Source: Mesostigma viride (Eukaryota; Streptophyta; Mesostigmatophyceae; Mesostigmatales; Mesostigmataceae). Taken from it: 64,000 nucleotides of DNA. Below the pieces are notes generated by a model. The model saw nothing but the letters and a program-made list of their open reading frames with translations. It searched no databases and was not told where the DNA came from. Position numbers and translations under genes: made by a program. Shown here one piece after another: positions 49,701 to 60,752 of this stretch (its first letter is position 1; each line of letters starts with the position of its first letter). The stretch lies in assembly GCA_009746045.1 (NCBI GenBank), contig RPFO01000595.1, positions 95,001 to 159,000 of the forward strand, in the 5' to 3' direction.

Positions 49701-50590
49701 ATTGTGGTGCACAGTGCGCGCACCGTGCGGAGGTGGCCATGGCAACGTGCGTTCCGTTAAAATATGGCTAATCCGGCGGGCGACAGGCCGAAAAATTAAG
49801 CCGATGGTTAAAAGTGATGTTCTATTATGATGTTTCATAGCCAGATCTGCACTAATTGCAAATTCGCTGCCTTTGTTGGTACAGATTTGCACGGGGGTCT
49901 CATCCAACAATTTGGCCGCGATGAATAATCTAGCATGCGTGCCTGCGACGGTAGAACTCGATATTCGTGGGTTGTACTGATGCAGTAAGAGCCGTTTAGT
50001 AACGGACACCATGAAAATAACCTAAGCGTCTTCGATCTGCGGCCATTTCCTGTCATTTCTAAAATGATTTCGTTCAGGCCTGCGCGATCCGCGGTTAATC
50101 CATCCATGGCTGGCTGGCTTTTCTTGCGCGCCTGGGTAGGAAATTTAATGCCGGCCGTGGTACGTTGATTTGCCGCATGTCACCGCCCAGTCTTTTTGCG
50201 CTCTTAGTGAACCTGGCATGAAACTTTTGGCGCTGTTTCTGGGTTCTTCTTGCTATTTTGTTCTCCACTTGTTGCAGTTGTGCTATCAGATTTTCCGCAG
50301 CTTTCAATGGTTTTCCTTACGCTGCGTATGCTTCCTAAAGCTACCCAGAATTGATCGAGCAGTTATCTGGCTTTGCTACGCTTCCTGTATGGCCGGAGGT
50401 TTTCACACGGTAGACATTCTATATTGCGTAGTCAAGGACCCTAGCTGCCTGGGAGCGGCATCACCGTTGTAAGGAGCTGGCGAGCTCATAAACGCCTGTC
50501 ATGGCTCTTCAGCCTGCTGGAAAACACGGTTCTTGTATGGAAGGTGAGAATATGTGAGTTACTTATCACATCCCCACCTGTTTAGCCTCC
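49701..50590 (-). repeat. Family-C repeat, copy 2 (uninterrupted)
   Basis: On the minus strand it matches 22727-23293 joined to 24990-25318 and keeps the coiled-coil ORF, which runs on from GNGRRSKTLRLFSW for about 60 more codons to a stop at 49835-49837. It gives the pre-insertion state of the TTAG-A site. Confidence 0.8.
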
Positions 50591-51631
50591 ATTAATTAAA
50601 CATGGCTTGTACTTCCTAGATGACAGGGATCAGGTCGTTATGGCTATGAAGGATGCACCTTTTATCCATAAGCGTCATGACATGGTGTTGGCTATGAGTG
50701 ATTCCCGCAAGCGGTCATACCTGCTCATAATGGTTAAAGAGTTGGTGGTTGTTTTCTTCAAGCATCTAGCATTTGTTTTTCGTGGTTCTGCCCCATTTGC
50801 AGGGGGCAAGCTTAGGAATGTGCTCATGGTATTGCCTCATGTCATGGTGCACCAAGCATGCAGGCTGGCAGCTATATAACAAGATGTAATATGGGCAAAC
50901 TAGGTCAGAATGACCTGTAATTTGGTGGCAAGCTTCGTGATACATTAATTTAATTAATTGCACTTGTTTTGGCCCAGTTTGTGGTGGGCAAGGGTGCCCA
51001 CATGCTCTGCCTTGGCCTGACAAAGAAAACCATGCCGGTGGGTGCCTGGTATTGCCCCAACTGCATGGGGGACGGCGATTCCGACGAGGGCTAAAGCCTT
51101 CCTGTGTGTTATCAAGGTGGCAGGACAGTGCTTGTATTATTTGGCCATCATAAGACATGATGGGACTTGCTTGGGTGGGTCATATGCATGTGTGCCCCCT
51201 CATGCCATGTTGTACCAGGAACGCAGCGTGGCAGCTATAATATGATGTAACATGGCCATACTAGCTCAGAATGACCTGGGATTTCATAGCAAGCTTCCTA
51301 ACATCATAAATAAACTAATGGCTGTTGTTTTGGCCCAGTTTGTGGTGGGCAAGGGTGTCTTTGTGGTGGTGTTTGAGCTCCAAACCACAAAAAGCGATCA
51401 TTTTTTTGTTGCACATGACCATATTTCAATGTGAGTAAACGCGTGGTCAGAATGAGCTGAAACTTTGGGGCTGTGTGATTGCAACCCTGGGCCAATTTTG
51501 ATTATATGATTTGACCCCATTGCATGTGTCTATGATTTGATATATTTTTTTAGGCACCAAAAAATACGTGTTTTGGGGTAAATTATTTCAATGTGTCTAA
51601 ACATGCTTATTCTGACCTGCAAACTAGCTGG
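50591..51631. repeat. Diverged tandem duplication of about 360 bp in TTAA-C
   Basis: GTTTTGGCCCAGTTTGTGGTGGGCAAGGGTG occurs near 50965 and 51328, and GCAGCTATATAAC / GCAGCTATAATAT with CTAGNTCAGAATGACCTG follow the same spacing. A weaker third partial copy starts near 51450. No gene recognised. Confidence 0.75.
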
Positions 51632-51902
51632 AATCAATGGCAAGGGTTGCAATTAGATGGGAATATATGATTTGGCCACAATGGGTTTGCCCATTGTCCT
51701 AGGGAAAATCGGCCAAAAATAGCGTCTTTTTCTATTTTTAGCACATAACGGTCACATGGTGGGGGGTAGTACACCCCCAAGTGGTTGGAAATTTTTTTTT
51801 TATCATATTTATGGTCCCCCATCATAACTGGATTTTTATCACATGCCTAGGTGAGGTATGGTTTCCAGAAAAGTGCCCTTTTGGGGTGTCATGTCCCCTT
51901 AA

Positions 51903-54542
51903 TTAAGTTAGACCTGTAAAAAGTTGCTTAAACGTTTTCATAAGGTAAAGCTTTCATTGGCCATGCACCAACTGGATGTGTAGAGCTCGCTCGGCTGAGA
52001 CAATCATTTTTGCTCCCTAGGTCGACCCCTAGAATGACCCCTGGGACCTCAGGGTTTTGCTAGGTATAGTAGCGCCTACGCCTACAGTAGGTAGGTAGGG
52101 TCCTCGTGCTCTTTTGGGGAGTCACGGAGCATTAACCCCGATGGATGGATGGATGCAAACAGTCCTAACGGTATAATCTATCTACAACCGACATCTAGGT
52201 AGGTAGGTAGGTAGGTAGGTACTGTAGGTAGGCAGGTAGGTAGGTAGGGTCCAATGAGCCGGGCGGCCAACTTTTGGAAAATTTCAGCGTTCGTGTCTGA
52301 TATTTTTGTTTCGGACACCCCCCATGATTTGCATGTCCGCTGTTGGAAAAATAATGAAAAAAAATCTGTCGGAAAAATAATGAAAAATCAAAAAAGGAAA
52401 AATCAAGGAAAAATAATGAAAAAAAGCATGATACATCAAGGATACCGACACAAAACCTAGCGCCCGTCACAAGCAAAGTCGTGCCTGGAATTGCCACATG
52501 GCATGACGTGACGAGTTTGTGATTCCATCATTCATCATTCTGCCTCGCAGGTCGCGGTCGCTCCAGGCCGAAAGGGCCCACTGCACAGGCGAAAGAGTTT
52601 TTGTAAACAACAGACACTGTTCCGAACAGACGATGCGCAAGGCTGGGCGCGGCGCAGAGTGCGCAAGGCTGGCGTGCGCAATTAAGGCTGGGGAGTGCGC
52701 GAGTGTCGAGGCTGGGAGTGCGCAAGGCTGGGCGCGGCGCTCGGGCGTAACAACGTTAAGGCAGGCCAGGCGCAGGCACGTAAAAACACGGGCGACGGGC
52801 CATGGGCCACGGGCCACGCGTCGGCCGTCGGCCCAGCCATTCCTGCATTTTAGGAACGTTGCCGGGCACAAAATTCAAATTCTGGTGCGGCATGGCTGCG
52901 GCAGCTACCTGGCCTGGGCTGGCCGACGTTGGCATGGACGACTGTCAAGAAAGAGTTCATCTCGCTTGGGTAAGCTGCGGTTGTTTCGTCTGGGCGCTCT
53001 TCCCATTTTATTGCTAACGGGTCGATTTACTTACCCAACGTTTCCATCCAGGGCAGAAATGCCAGCGACTTTTCAGTCGGCCACTTCCATTTTTTACCCA
53101 CTTCGAGTCGTAACGTCATCCAAGGAATACTTTACCCTCTGTATTCCGGCCTGTCTCCTTCTATTTCGCAGGAACCCTTCGCTTCTGGTTGGCGTTCCTG
53201 CACTGCAGGCAGGCTGCAGTCTCTACCGCTGCATTTTTTTGTAAGTACTTCGGTTGGGAAGTTCGTCTAACGTTTTTCCATCGACTGTCCTGCTTCCAAG
53301 CCAGGCCGCGTCTCTACACTGTGTTTCCGTCAGCAACGGGATGGAGGTCCGGTTTTTCATGATCGGCAACCGTTTTGGTCACGTCATTTTCAGCAACACG
53401 CAACTGCCTCTGCCTTACACGCTGCGCTTTGTCGTCCTTCCGTCGGTTCGGGAAAGCTTCTTACGTCTTTCCATTACATCATTACCGTCCAGGTAGTTTC
53501 TTACCATTTGCTTTCGGTCGGCAACGGGTCGGGAGCATATACAGTGGGTCATTATCCGCAATGCAGCTTCCCCCCTGTTTTCCCCACAGGCTCTCCCTGT
53601 ATTTCCTTGGGGAACATCTTTGGATTAGCTCCCGTGCATCAAACGTGCATCAAGAACACATTTTTTAGGGAGACTTTGGCTGTTCGTGGGATGGGAAGCA
53701 CTACTGTGCCCATGTTTTCCACTGCTTGATCTTGACTGCATACCCCACGCACCTGTCACCCACCTGACTTTTGCTAGTAGTTGCTGGATTTTTTCTTATA
53801 GCAGGTGCTGCGTGCTGGTGATTGACATTACGGTCGCCATTGCTTGCCAGTAATTCAAAGTTGCTTGAAATGGTCAGCATCACGGCCAAGTCTACGTTCA
53901 GATCCTGCTTGGAATTTGTGGCGGGCGTTTTCTGTATTGGATGAACGCCAGTTTTTGTGACAGTGTGATTGTGTATAGGAACAAGTTTGAAGCAACAGCA
54001 CACGTAGCATATTCATACTCATATACATGCGCTTAATGTGAACGATGTAGCCTAGGGCGAAGAGCGTTGGTTTACACGACGACGTATTCAAAGTATAACT
54101 TCTGTAAACAAGTATCCATCTGCGTGTTTTAATTCATTTTGGCAGCCATGCATGTGCACAAGAGTACCAATTAATTATTCCTACACTAGGGGTCGATGTA
54201 TTTAGCATTCACTTTGGCATTTACTGCGGCAATGCCATTACTCCGTGGCTCCCCAATGGGACATGTACTGTGTCTTGTTGTGTTGACAGCGTGTAATAAG
54301 TGTTGCAACGAACTAGGCAAGGGCTAATGGACTAAACTGTGAGGGGCAGCACATTGATTGCCGCATCGAAGCCAAGAATCATTTAGCACTCGCAGTTAGG
54401 TATCGCCATGATGCAGAGAAATTGTTGTGGCCTGACCACTTGAGGCAGTGAGACAAGGTTGGATGCCCTCCCAATCAGTGTATAGGGGTTGAAGGTTGTT
54501 TTATTGCCACCCATGTGACGCAATATACGCGTGCTTGATGAG
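51903..54542. other. Region with simple repeats and one doubtful long ORF
   Basis: A (GTAG)n block lies at 52195-52250. Just before it, 52104-52155 holds a retroposon hairpin (GTGCTCTTTTGGGGAGTCAC) next to GATG repeats. A 241-codon plus-strand ORF (52519-53244) crosses GC-rich repeats of GCGCAAGGCTGGGCGCGGC and lacks any family resemblance; I do not call it a gene. From 53250 on there is nothing recognisable. Confidence 0.5.
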
Positions 54543-55475
54543 TGGATGGATGGATGGATGGATGGATGGATGGATGGATGGATGGATGGATGGATGGATG
54601 GATGGATGGATGGATGGATGGATGGATGGATGGATGGATGGATGGATGGATGGATGGATGGATGGATGGATGGATGGATGGATGGATGGATGGATGGATG
54701 GATGGATGGATGGATGGATGGATGGATGGATGGATGGATGGATGGATGGATGGATGGATGGATGGATGGATGGATGGATGGATGGATGGATGGATGGATG
54801 GATGGATGGATGGATGGATGGATGGATGGATGGATGGATGGATGGATGGATGGATGGATGGATGGATGGATGGATGGATGGATGGATGGATGGATGGATG
54901 GATGGATGGATGGATGGATGGATGGATGGATGGATGGATGGATGGATGGATGGATGGATGCATGGATGCATGGATGCATGGATGCATGGATGCATGGATG
55001 CATGGATGCATGGATGCATGGATGCATGGATGCATGGATGCATGGATGCATGGATGCATGGATGCATGGATGCATGGATGCATGGATGCATGGATGCATG
55101 GATGCATGGATGCATGGATGCATGGATGCATGGATGCATGGATGCATGGATGCATGGATGCATGGATGCATGGATGCATGGATGCATGGATGCATGGATG
55201 CATGGATGCATGGATGCATGGATGCATGGATGCATGGATGCATGGATGCATGGATGCATGGATGCATGGATGCATGATGCATGGATGCATGGATGCATGG
55301 ATGCATGGATGCATGGATGCATGGATGCATGGATGCATGGATGCATGGATGCATGGATGCATGGATGCATGGATGCATGGATGCATGGATGCATGGATGC
55401 ATGGATGCATGGATGCATGGATGCATGGATGCATGGATGCATGGATGCATGGATGCATGGATGCATGGATGGATG
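54543..55475 (+). repeat. (GATG)n array switching to (GATGCATG)n
   Basis: About 104 GATG units (54543-54959) change abruptly to about 64 units of the 8-mer GATGCATG, with one slipped unit (GCATGATGCATGG near 55273). Long ORFs in all frames ([12 protein letters not shown], and IHPS on the minus strand) are products of the repeat. Confidence 0.97.
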
Positions 55476-55789
55476 ATTGGCTAACAAAGTGAGTGCTTGC
55501 GTGTCGTGCGCATGGTCATGTTAGTCCTCCTTGCCTCCCTATGAAACGAAGGGTTGAGAAAGCATGTTTGGGCTCGGCGGCTGCCATATTGTAGTGGCAT
55601 GCACACACGGGCTGTTGGGAGCCACGGGGAAGAGAATATGAGAAATCGGGTTAGCCAGCGCTTTGATTGCCAATTTGTAGCCATCCACTAGGCTGCTGTT
55701 TAGAATGGTAGGTACTTTTACACACTTTATACAGACGTCCACTTAAGCTAAATTTGGACTAATTGAGCTCTGAGACATCATGGTGGTGC

Positions 55790-56140
55790 CGGTGCCCTTG
55801 GTGCACCTAGAGCAGGTGTAGTTTACATCCTACCCTTGCAGGATTCAAGTAGCCCAGAATGTATTAAAAGGCCAAATCAAGGAGACAACCATATGCCCCT
55901 TCTCAGGCTATGAGCCACATGTACTCCCAACGTAGTCGTGTTCCTAATTAATAATTTATTAATGCCTCTTGTCAGGGATATGTGCTACATGTGCTCCCAA
56001 TGGAGATGTGTTCCAATTTAATTTAATTTAATTTTTTCCTTGAGAAGGGGGATATGGTTTTTAATTAATTCTTGATCTTGCTCAGGGATATGTGCGACAT
56101 TTACTCCCAACGGAGTGATGTTCCTAATTAATTAAATAAT
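55790..56140 (+). mobile_element. Cluster of three retroposon tails
   Basis: 55795-55955 matches the 3' end at 62480-62640 (CACCTAGAGCANGTGTNGTT to CTCCCAACG and TTCCTAATTA) with the extra motif AATCAAGGAGACAACC inside. Two more copies of only GATATGTGCNACATNTACTCCCAA with TTAA-like tails follow at 55975-56030 and 56090-56140, as if only the tail was added again. Confidence 0.65.
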
Positions 56141-56379
56141 AGTGGGCTCAGGTCATGTAGGACTACACTACCGACTCCAGTTGGGAAGGGCCGGCGTGTT
56201 TGCAAATGCCGGATCGAAGCATGCTAGCTAGAGAAGACCCCTGGGGTAGAGCTAGGGCAAAATCAAATTAAAATCTGATAGGGCAAAATAGATATAGAAT
56301 ATATGATTGTTTTTTTTTTTTATAGGTGGACCCTTGTGCACACTTAATCTGTGGCCAACTCAATTTGATCAATGCAAGC

Positions 56380-56470
56380 TATTAAATTATAACATGCCTC
56401 CGTTGGGAGATCATGTAGCACATATTCCTTGATGGATGGGTGGGGTGGAAGGAGCCGCGTAATCGAACTA
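56380..56470 (-). mobile_element. Retroposon tail of the 19228-19311 type, minus strand
   Basis: Reverse complement of the CAGCAAGGAATATGTGCTAC to ATGATCTCCCAACGGAGGCATG sequence, here with a short GATGGATGGG in place of CACCCATTC. The same element end is thus present in both orientations. Confidence 0.65.
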
Positions 56471-56550
56471 ACCTAACTCTAATCTAGCTAGTCTAGAAAA
56501 GTCCTAACTACCCTACTCATCAAAACGCCTCCGCTTAGGGGGGAGGTTTT

Positions 56551-56992
56551 AAGAGTAGGATATGCTGCTCATGTCCGCAACGAGGACCTGTACCAGGGCA
56601 TGCCCTATATCACCAGCACCATTAAGCAACGCCGCCTGCAGCTAGTAGGGCACCTAGCTCGCACCAACCAGGTAGACACCTCACGTGGCCCCCCCGCAGG
56701 ACTGCGACCAGCCCAGCCTGGCCGGCACCTCCTGACGTGGGCTGGGCCCAGTGATGTTAGACGCCGCAAGGCCCGCACCTTCAAAGAACAGCTAGTAGAG
56801 GACATGGGGGGCCTAGGCCTCTCCGTGATTTGGAAGAAGATGATGGACAAGGCCAAGTGGGCCCAGGCCGGTCATAGAGGACAACGAGCCCCCCCCAGTG
56901 GGGAAGCGCCCGCGTGTGCAATCCCGCGGGAGGCACGCCAGATAGCTCCCCCTAGGGCAGCGTGCGGCTGCCTAGATAGATGCTGTAGTTAG
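56551..56992 (+). pseudogene. 5'-truncated LINE reverse-transcriptase C-terminus, second copy
   Basis: Reads RVGYAAHVRNEDLYQGMPYI, IKQRRLQLVGHLARTNQVDT, then LGLSVIWKKMMDKAKW. It is a diverged relative of 48908-49436 (EDLY, RRL, GHLARTDQVDTS, LSVIW). It begins in mid-domain. The 3' flank contains TAGATAGATG repeats. Confidence 0.8.
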
Positions 56993-57048
56993 AATGCTGC
57001 TAGATAGATGTAGTATGTAGCCCATGTAGATAGATTAGACCGGTAGGA

Positions 57049-59725
57049 ATGTTTGCACAGATTTTGACGTTGATCGGCTTTTTGCCACCTTCGACATCAA
57101 CAGGCTTGCCTTTTTCGAAATGCCATGCTCCAAGTTACTGGAGCTCGTGTTTTACGGGTCCCACGCCTCACTGCTGGCCCTGTGCGAGCAGTTCCATTCC
57201 AGAACCCTTTTCCGCAACGGAGCTGACGGCCGGTTTTCCAACCGCCCAGCTGACGCCCCTACCTCGGCCAATATGGCCGGCTGGCCTCGCCCCCGCCTTC
57301 AGCTCGCAGCTCTCTTTACCATCACTAAGCGCTCGGCCGACGACCTTTTGCAACCCTGCCCCGTTACCGAATCCACCTTCCTCCGCCACCTCCACGACGC
57401 CTTCTACCAGCACGTGTCGCCCATTGCTGCCAATGTGCGCACGCTGGCTGCTGAGCTCCCCACCATCCCCACCGCCACCGCCGCCCTCCTCGCCTCCACC
57501 CCCCCCCTCCGCCTCCACCGACTCCATCACCGCCCAGCTCCGCGACATCGACCAGCGTCTTAACTCGTCGTCTGTCCCAACTCAGTCCTAATAATAGGAC
57601 TGAGTTGACCTTTTTCAACCGTGTGTAGTGACTAGGTGGGGGGTCCATCCAAGATGCTTAGACGTGGGTCTATGGAGTATTTGATGTCCTCTTGCTGGCA
57701 AAAATACTACATCAGTGAAAACTTGACCCAAACTCCTAAAAATTACATGGATGTATGGCACCGTCGGCGAATTTGCATTTTTGTGTGGAAGCATGAGTGG
57801 CAAAAATTGAATAAATTCCATATGCATGTTAAAAAAATACAGGCATGTAAACAATATAGTTCTTGACCTGTGGCAAAAAACTGGACTCAATTTGGCCACT
57901 GGCACTGCCTGAAACACGCCAAATACTGCCAGTCCTATACATAGGACTGGGCCATGCTAGCAATTGGCAAGCATGTAAGTGCGGTCATACTTCATAGTAG
58001 CGTGGCCACAAACCATGTCAATCAGCCCATTTCCCTTCAGGCATAATAGGAAAACATACTTGCATCATCATATTGCAGTTATATTGTACCTTAGTATGTG
58101 TAAAAGCCTATGCATACATATAGGGAATGCGTATGGATACGTAGCTACAAAGGGATGTATTATAAGTAATAACCACCGATATAATGGGTAGGTTAGTCAC
58201 ATTTAATTGTTCTTTACAAGAATGGACATGGATAAAACTGTATTACCTTGCCATGACATGGCCAAGATACCTGCTGGCACATGATGACAGTGGTTTATCA
58301 CCAAGATTTTTCACTCACCCGTATAAGCTTGACAGTACCCTTGACGCAGCCCATGACCACACAATCATGCAGTATGAACATAGCAAGAGAATAACTAACA
58401 TCTATGAAAGCGTTTTAACCCATTCAGCACCTAAAACCTTGTACAGCCACGCTACGGTAAGGCAAATGCCTGGTCAGATCATCTAAAAAGATGGTTTTAG
58501 AGAGGGGCAGGCAACGGTCAAGAAAGAGCAGCAAGACTCAAAACTGACAGCGCATCGCAAGCTTAAACTCATGTAAGAATACCAAGAAACGATGAAGCAG
58601 CGATATTCCAGCTTTACCTGGCACGGCTGGCGTTACCTTGGCCCAGGCGGTGCCTGCAAAAGTGGCACTTTGCGGCACACAAACCATGACGTGACAGAGT
58701 GGTCGAAATCATCAAATCTTTACTGCCACTAGACTTAATCTACGACAATACATGATAAAAGGTAGAAAGAAACCTATAAACCCTTCGATTTGATCCGGGA
58801 ATCAATTGTAGTAATCCATTCCGTCGACCTGTCTAATCGCAGATTTTTCCAGCAAGAACAGTGCCGACACCCAGTAAATCGCATCCCCGCGAGGTTAAAA
58901 TTCACTTGTATCATCTTTAGGACATAAAAAATCTATTTCCTGGGTTTGGCCCGCAAAATCGTCCGAAAACGTAAACTGCATGCATGGGCGCAAGCCGCCA
59001 TGGCTAGGTCGTGCATTTCCGGAACTCACGTTTCGCGTGAAAATGTACCCTTACCATCTGTACTTTCACCGTACGGTTAGCCTCCCAAACCAAATCCAAA
59101 AAAATCCCAAAAATATGTCCAAGAAAGATCTTTTCAAGTAGTATTTGAATAAATTTTGAGAAAATTTTTCTGCCAAATATTCCGACCGGGGCGAATTTTC
59201 TACAAAACCTCAAAATTAGGTCCTAAAATTAGGACTGAGTTGAACTCAGTCCTAAAATTAGGACCAGGGACAGACGACGAGTTAAGGATAACGCCATCGC
59301 TATCGAGGTTCTGCAGAACACCGCAGGCCTCACCGCCCAGGCGGTGAAGGACATTGCCGCCAAGCCAGCCCCGGCTGGCCTGGTCGGCGATGCTCCTCCC
59401 ATCACCACCTGGGCGGACATGCTTAAGCAACACACCACCTCCACCACCACCGCCGTCGCAGCCCAGCTCCAACGGCAGACGCTTGACCTCCGCGAGGAGG
59501 CCGAGCTCGCCAAGCGCAGCCTCAACGTCATTGTCAAGAACCTCAAGATGGAGGAAGGTGATGAATTCCGAGAAGCTTGCGCGTGCTTTTGAGAAAGAAA
59601 TCCTTGATCGCATGGGCCTTACTGGTGAGATCGACCTGGTCGCCCACCGCCTTCCCCGCGCGCGGGGTAAGGCAGGGGCGCCCCCACTCCTTCTCACCTT
59701 TAAGACCCCCCCTAAACACCCGTAG
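57049..59725 (+). pseudogene. ORF1-type retroelement copy split by TTAA-B
   Basis: 57118-57563 reads SHASLLALCEQFHSR, AFYQHVSPIAANVRTLAAEL, then in another frame DSITAQLRDIDQRL. The element TTAA-B follows. From 59286 it continues as DNAIAIEVLQNTAGLTAQAV (frame differs) and VKDIAAKPAPAGL, LDLREEAELAKRSLNVIVKN to LLTFKTPP. It stops matching at 59706 with no LDDDLT end. The match to 61530-61960 is over 95% from 59286 on. Protein type and role as for the copy at 60814. Confidence 0.8.
57564..59281. mobile_element. 1.7-kb TTAA-flanked element (TTAA-B)
   Basis: Inverted CTCGTCGTCTGTCCC ends lie directly next to TTAA on both sides (57560-57563 and 59282-59285). Inside each end are palindromes of the form AACTCAGTCCTAA/TTAGGACTGAGTT. 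Removing the insert joins GACCAGCGTC-TTAAGGATAACGCC, matching 61524-61546 of the intact copy. The interior (58184-59040) is a diverged homologue of TTAG-A. The ORF at 58184-58486 (100 codons) has no recognised domain. Confidence 0.88.
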
Positions 59726-59844
59726 GTTTGGTAAATTACCACATTTTTGGTACAATTTTAAAAACTGAATATTTTTGCTTGTCTGACTCATACTTGGTGC
59801 AGGATGCCTCGAGAAATGTATTTGGACCAAAAAACCTTACCCCC
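59726..59844. other. Junction between truncated ORF1 copy and satellite
   Basis: AT-rich sequence with GGTTTGGTAAATTACCACAT and a C-run (59839-59848). It matches nothing else in the window. Confidence 0.4.
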
Positions 59845-60752
59845 CCCCCGACGAAATTGACGTGAAGGTGCTTTTGAGGGCATTTTGTGCCAAATATGAC
59901 ATGTCAATTTTTCCTGACTGCAGTTTTGCTCATACAAAGGCCCATATGTGGTGGTTAAGGTCTATCTAGTGCCCCAAGAGGGATTGCAAAGTTGCACATT
60001 TTTTGGATACCTGCAGGGGTCCCAACGGTGACGTCAAGTAGCATAAAAACCGCATTTTTGCTCGGTTTTAGCCCGTTTAGGCACCCTAGACCATGCAAAT
60101 GAGCTCAGATTGCAGCCAAACTTGGCAGCTGCCCTTGCCATGCTGATAAAAGAACATGTGCAAAGTTGCACATGTTTTGGATGCCTGCAGGGCACCCTGG
60201 GTGACGTCAAATAGCATAAAAACCGCGTTTTTGCTCGGTTTTAGCCCATTTAGGCACCCTAGATCATGCAAATGAGCTCAGATTGGAGCCACACTTGGCA
60301 GCTGCCCTTGACATGCTGATAAAAGAACATGTGCAAAGTTGCACATTTTTTGGATGCCTGCAGGGCACCCTGGGTGACGTCAAATAGCATAAAAACCGCG
60401 TTTTTGATCTGTTTTAGCCCATTTAGGCACCCTAGACCATGCAAATGAGCTCAGATTGGAGCCAAACTTGGCAGCTGCCCTTGCCATGCTGATAAAAGAA
60501 CATGTGCAAAGTTGCACATGTTTTGGATGCCTGCAGGGCACCCTGGGTGACGCCAAGTAGCATAAAAATAATTGACGTGAAGGCGCAAATACGACATGTC
60601 AATTTTTTCTGGCTGCAGTTTTGCTCTAAACATGGCCCATATGTGGTGGTTAAGGTCTATCTAGTACCCCAATCTTGAGGGATTGCAAAGTTGCACATTT
60701 TTTGGATACCTGCAGGGGTCCCAACGGTGACAACAAGTAGCATAAAACCGCG
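59845..60752 (+). repeat. 173-bp satellite, left part
   Basis: GGCACCCTAGANCATGCAAATGAGCTCAG recurs at about 60080, 60253 and 60427, a 173-bp period. Each unit has ATGTGCAAAGTTGCACAT (a palindrome), TGACGTCA and ATGCAAAT. A variant unit starting AATTGACGTGAAGG, with GACATGTCAATTTTT and CATATGTGGTGGTTAAGGTC, appears at 59855 and again at 60568, marking a higher-order period of one variant unit plus several standard ones. Confidence 0.93.

Larger units (their letters stand above)
49632..51902. mobile_element. 2.3-kb TTAA-flanked element (TTAA-C)
   Basis: Inverted GGGGACATGACACCC (49636-49650 and 51884-51898) lies four bases inside TTAA at each end (49628-49631 and 51903-51906); the four intervening bases differ (TGAG and TTAA). 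TTAA target use suggests a piggyBac-like element. It carries family-C copy 2 and a duplicated AT-rich region. A perfect 24-bp palindrome sits just inside the left end (49653-49676). No transposase is recognised. Confidence 0.65.

Noticed and set aside
52519-53244. 241-codon plus-strand ORF
   Set aside because: Crosses GC-rich local repeats, composition is irregular, no domain or splice support.
54383-55492. Long ORFs of about 250-355 codons in all frames ([16 protein letters not shown])
   Set aside because: They are translations of the (GATG)n/(GATGCATG)n array, whose units carry no stops.
58184-58486. 100-codon ORF as a transposase in TTAA-B
   Set aside because: No catalytic motif or piggyBac resemblance, and the homologous part of TTAG-A does not keep the frame.
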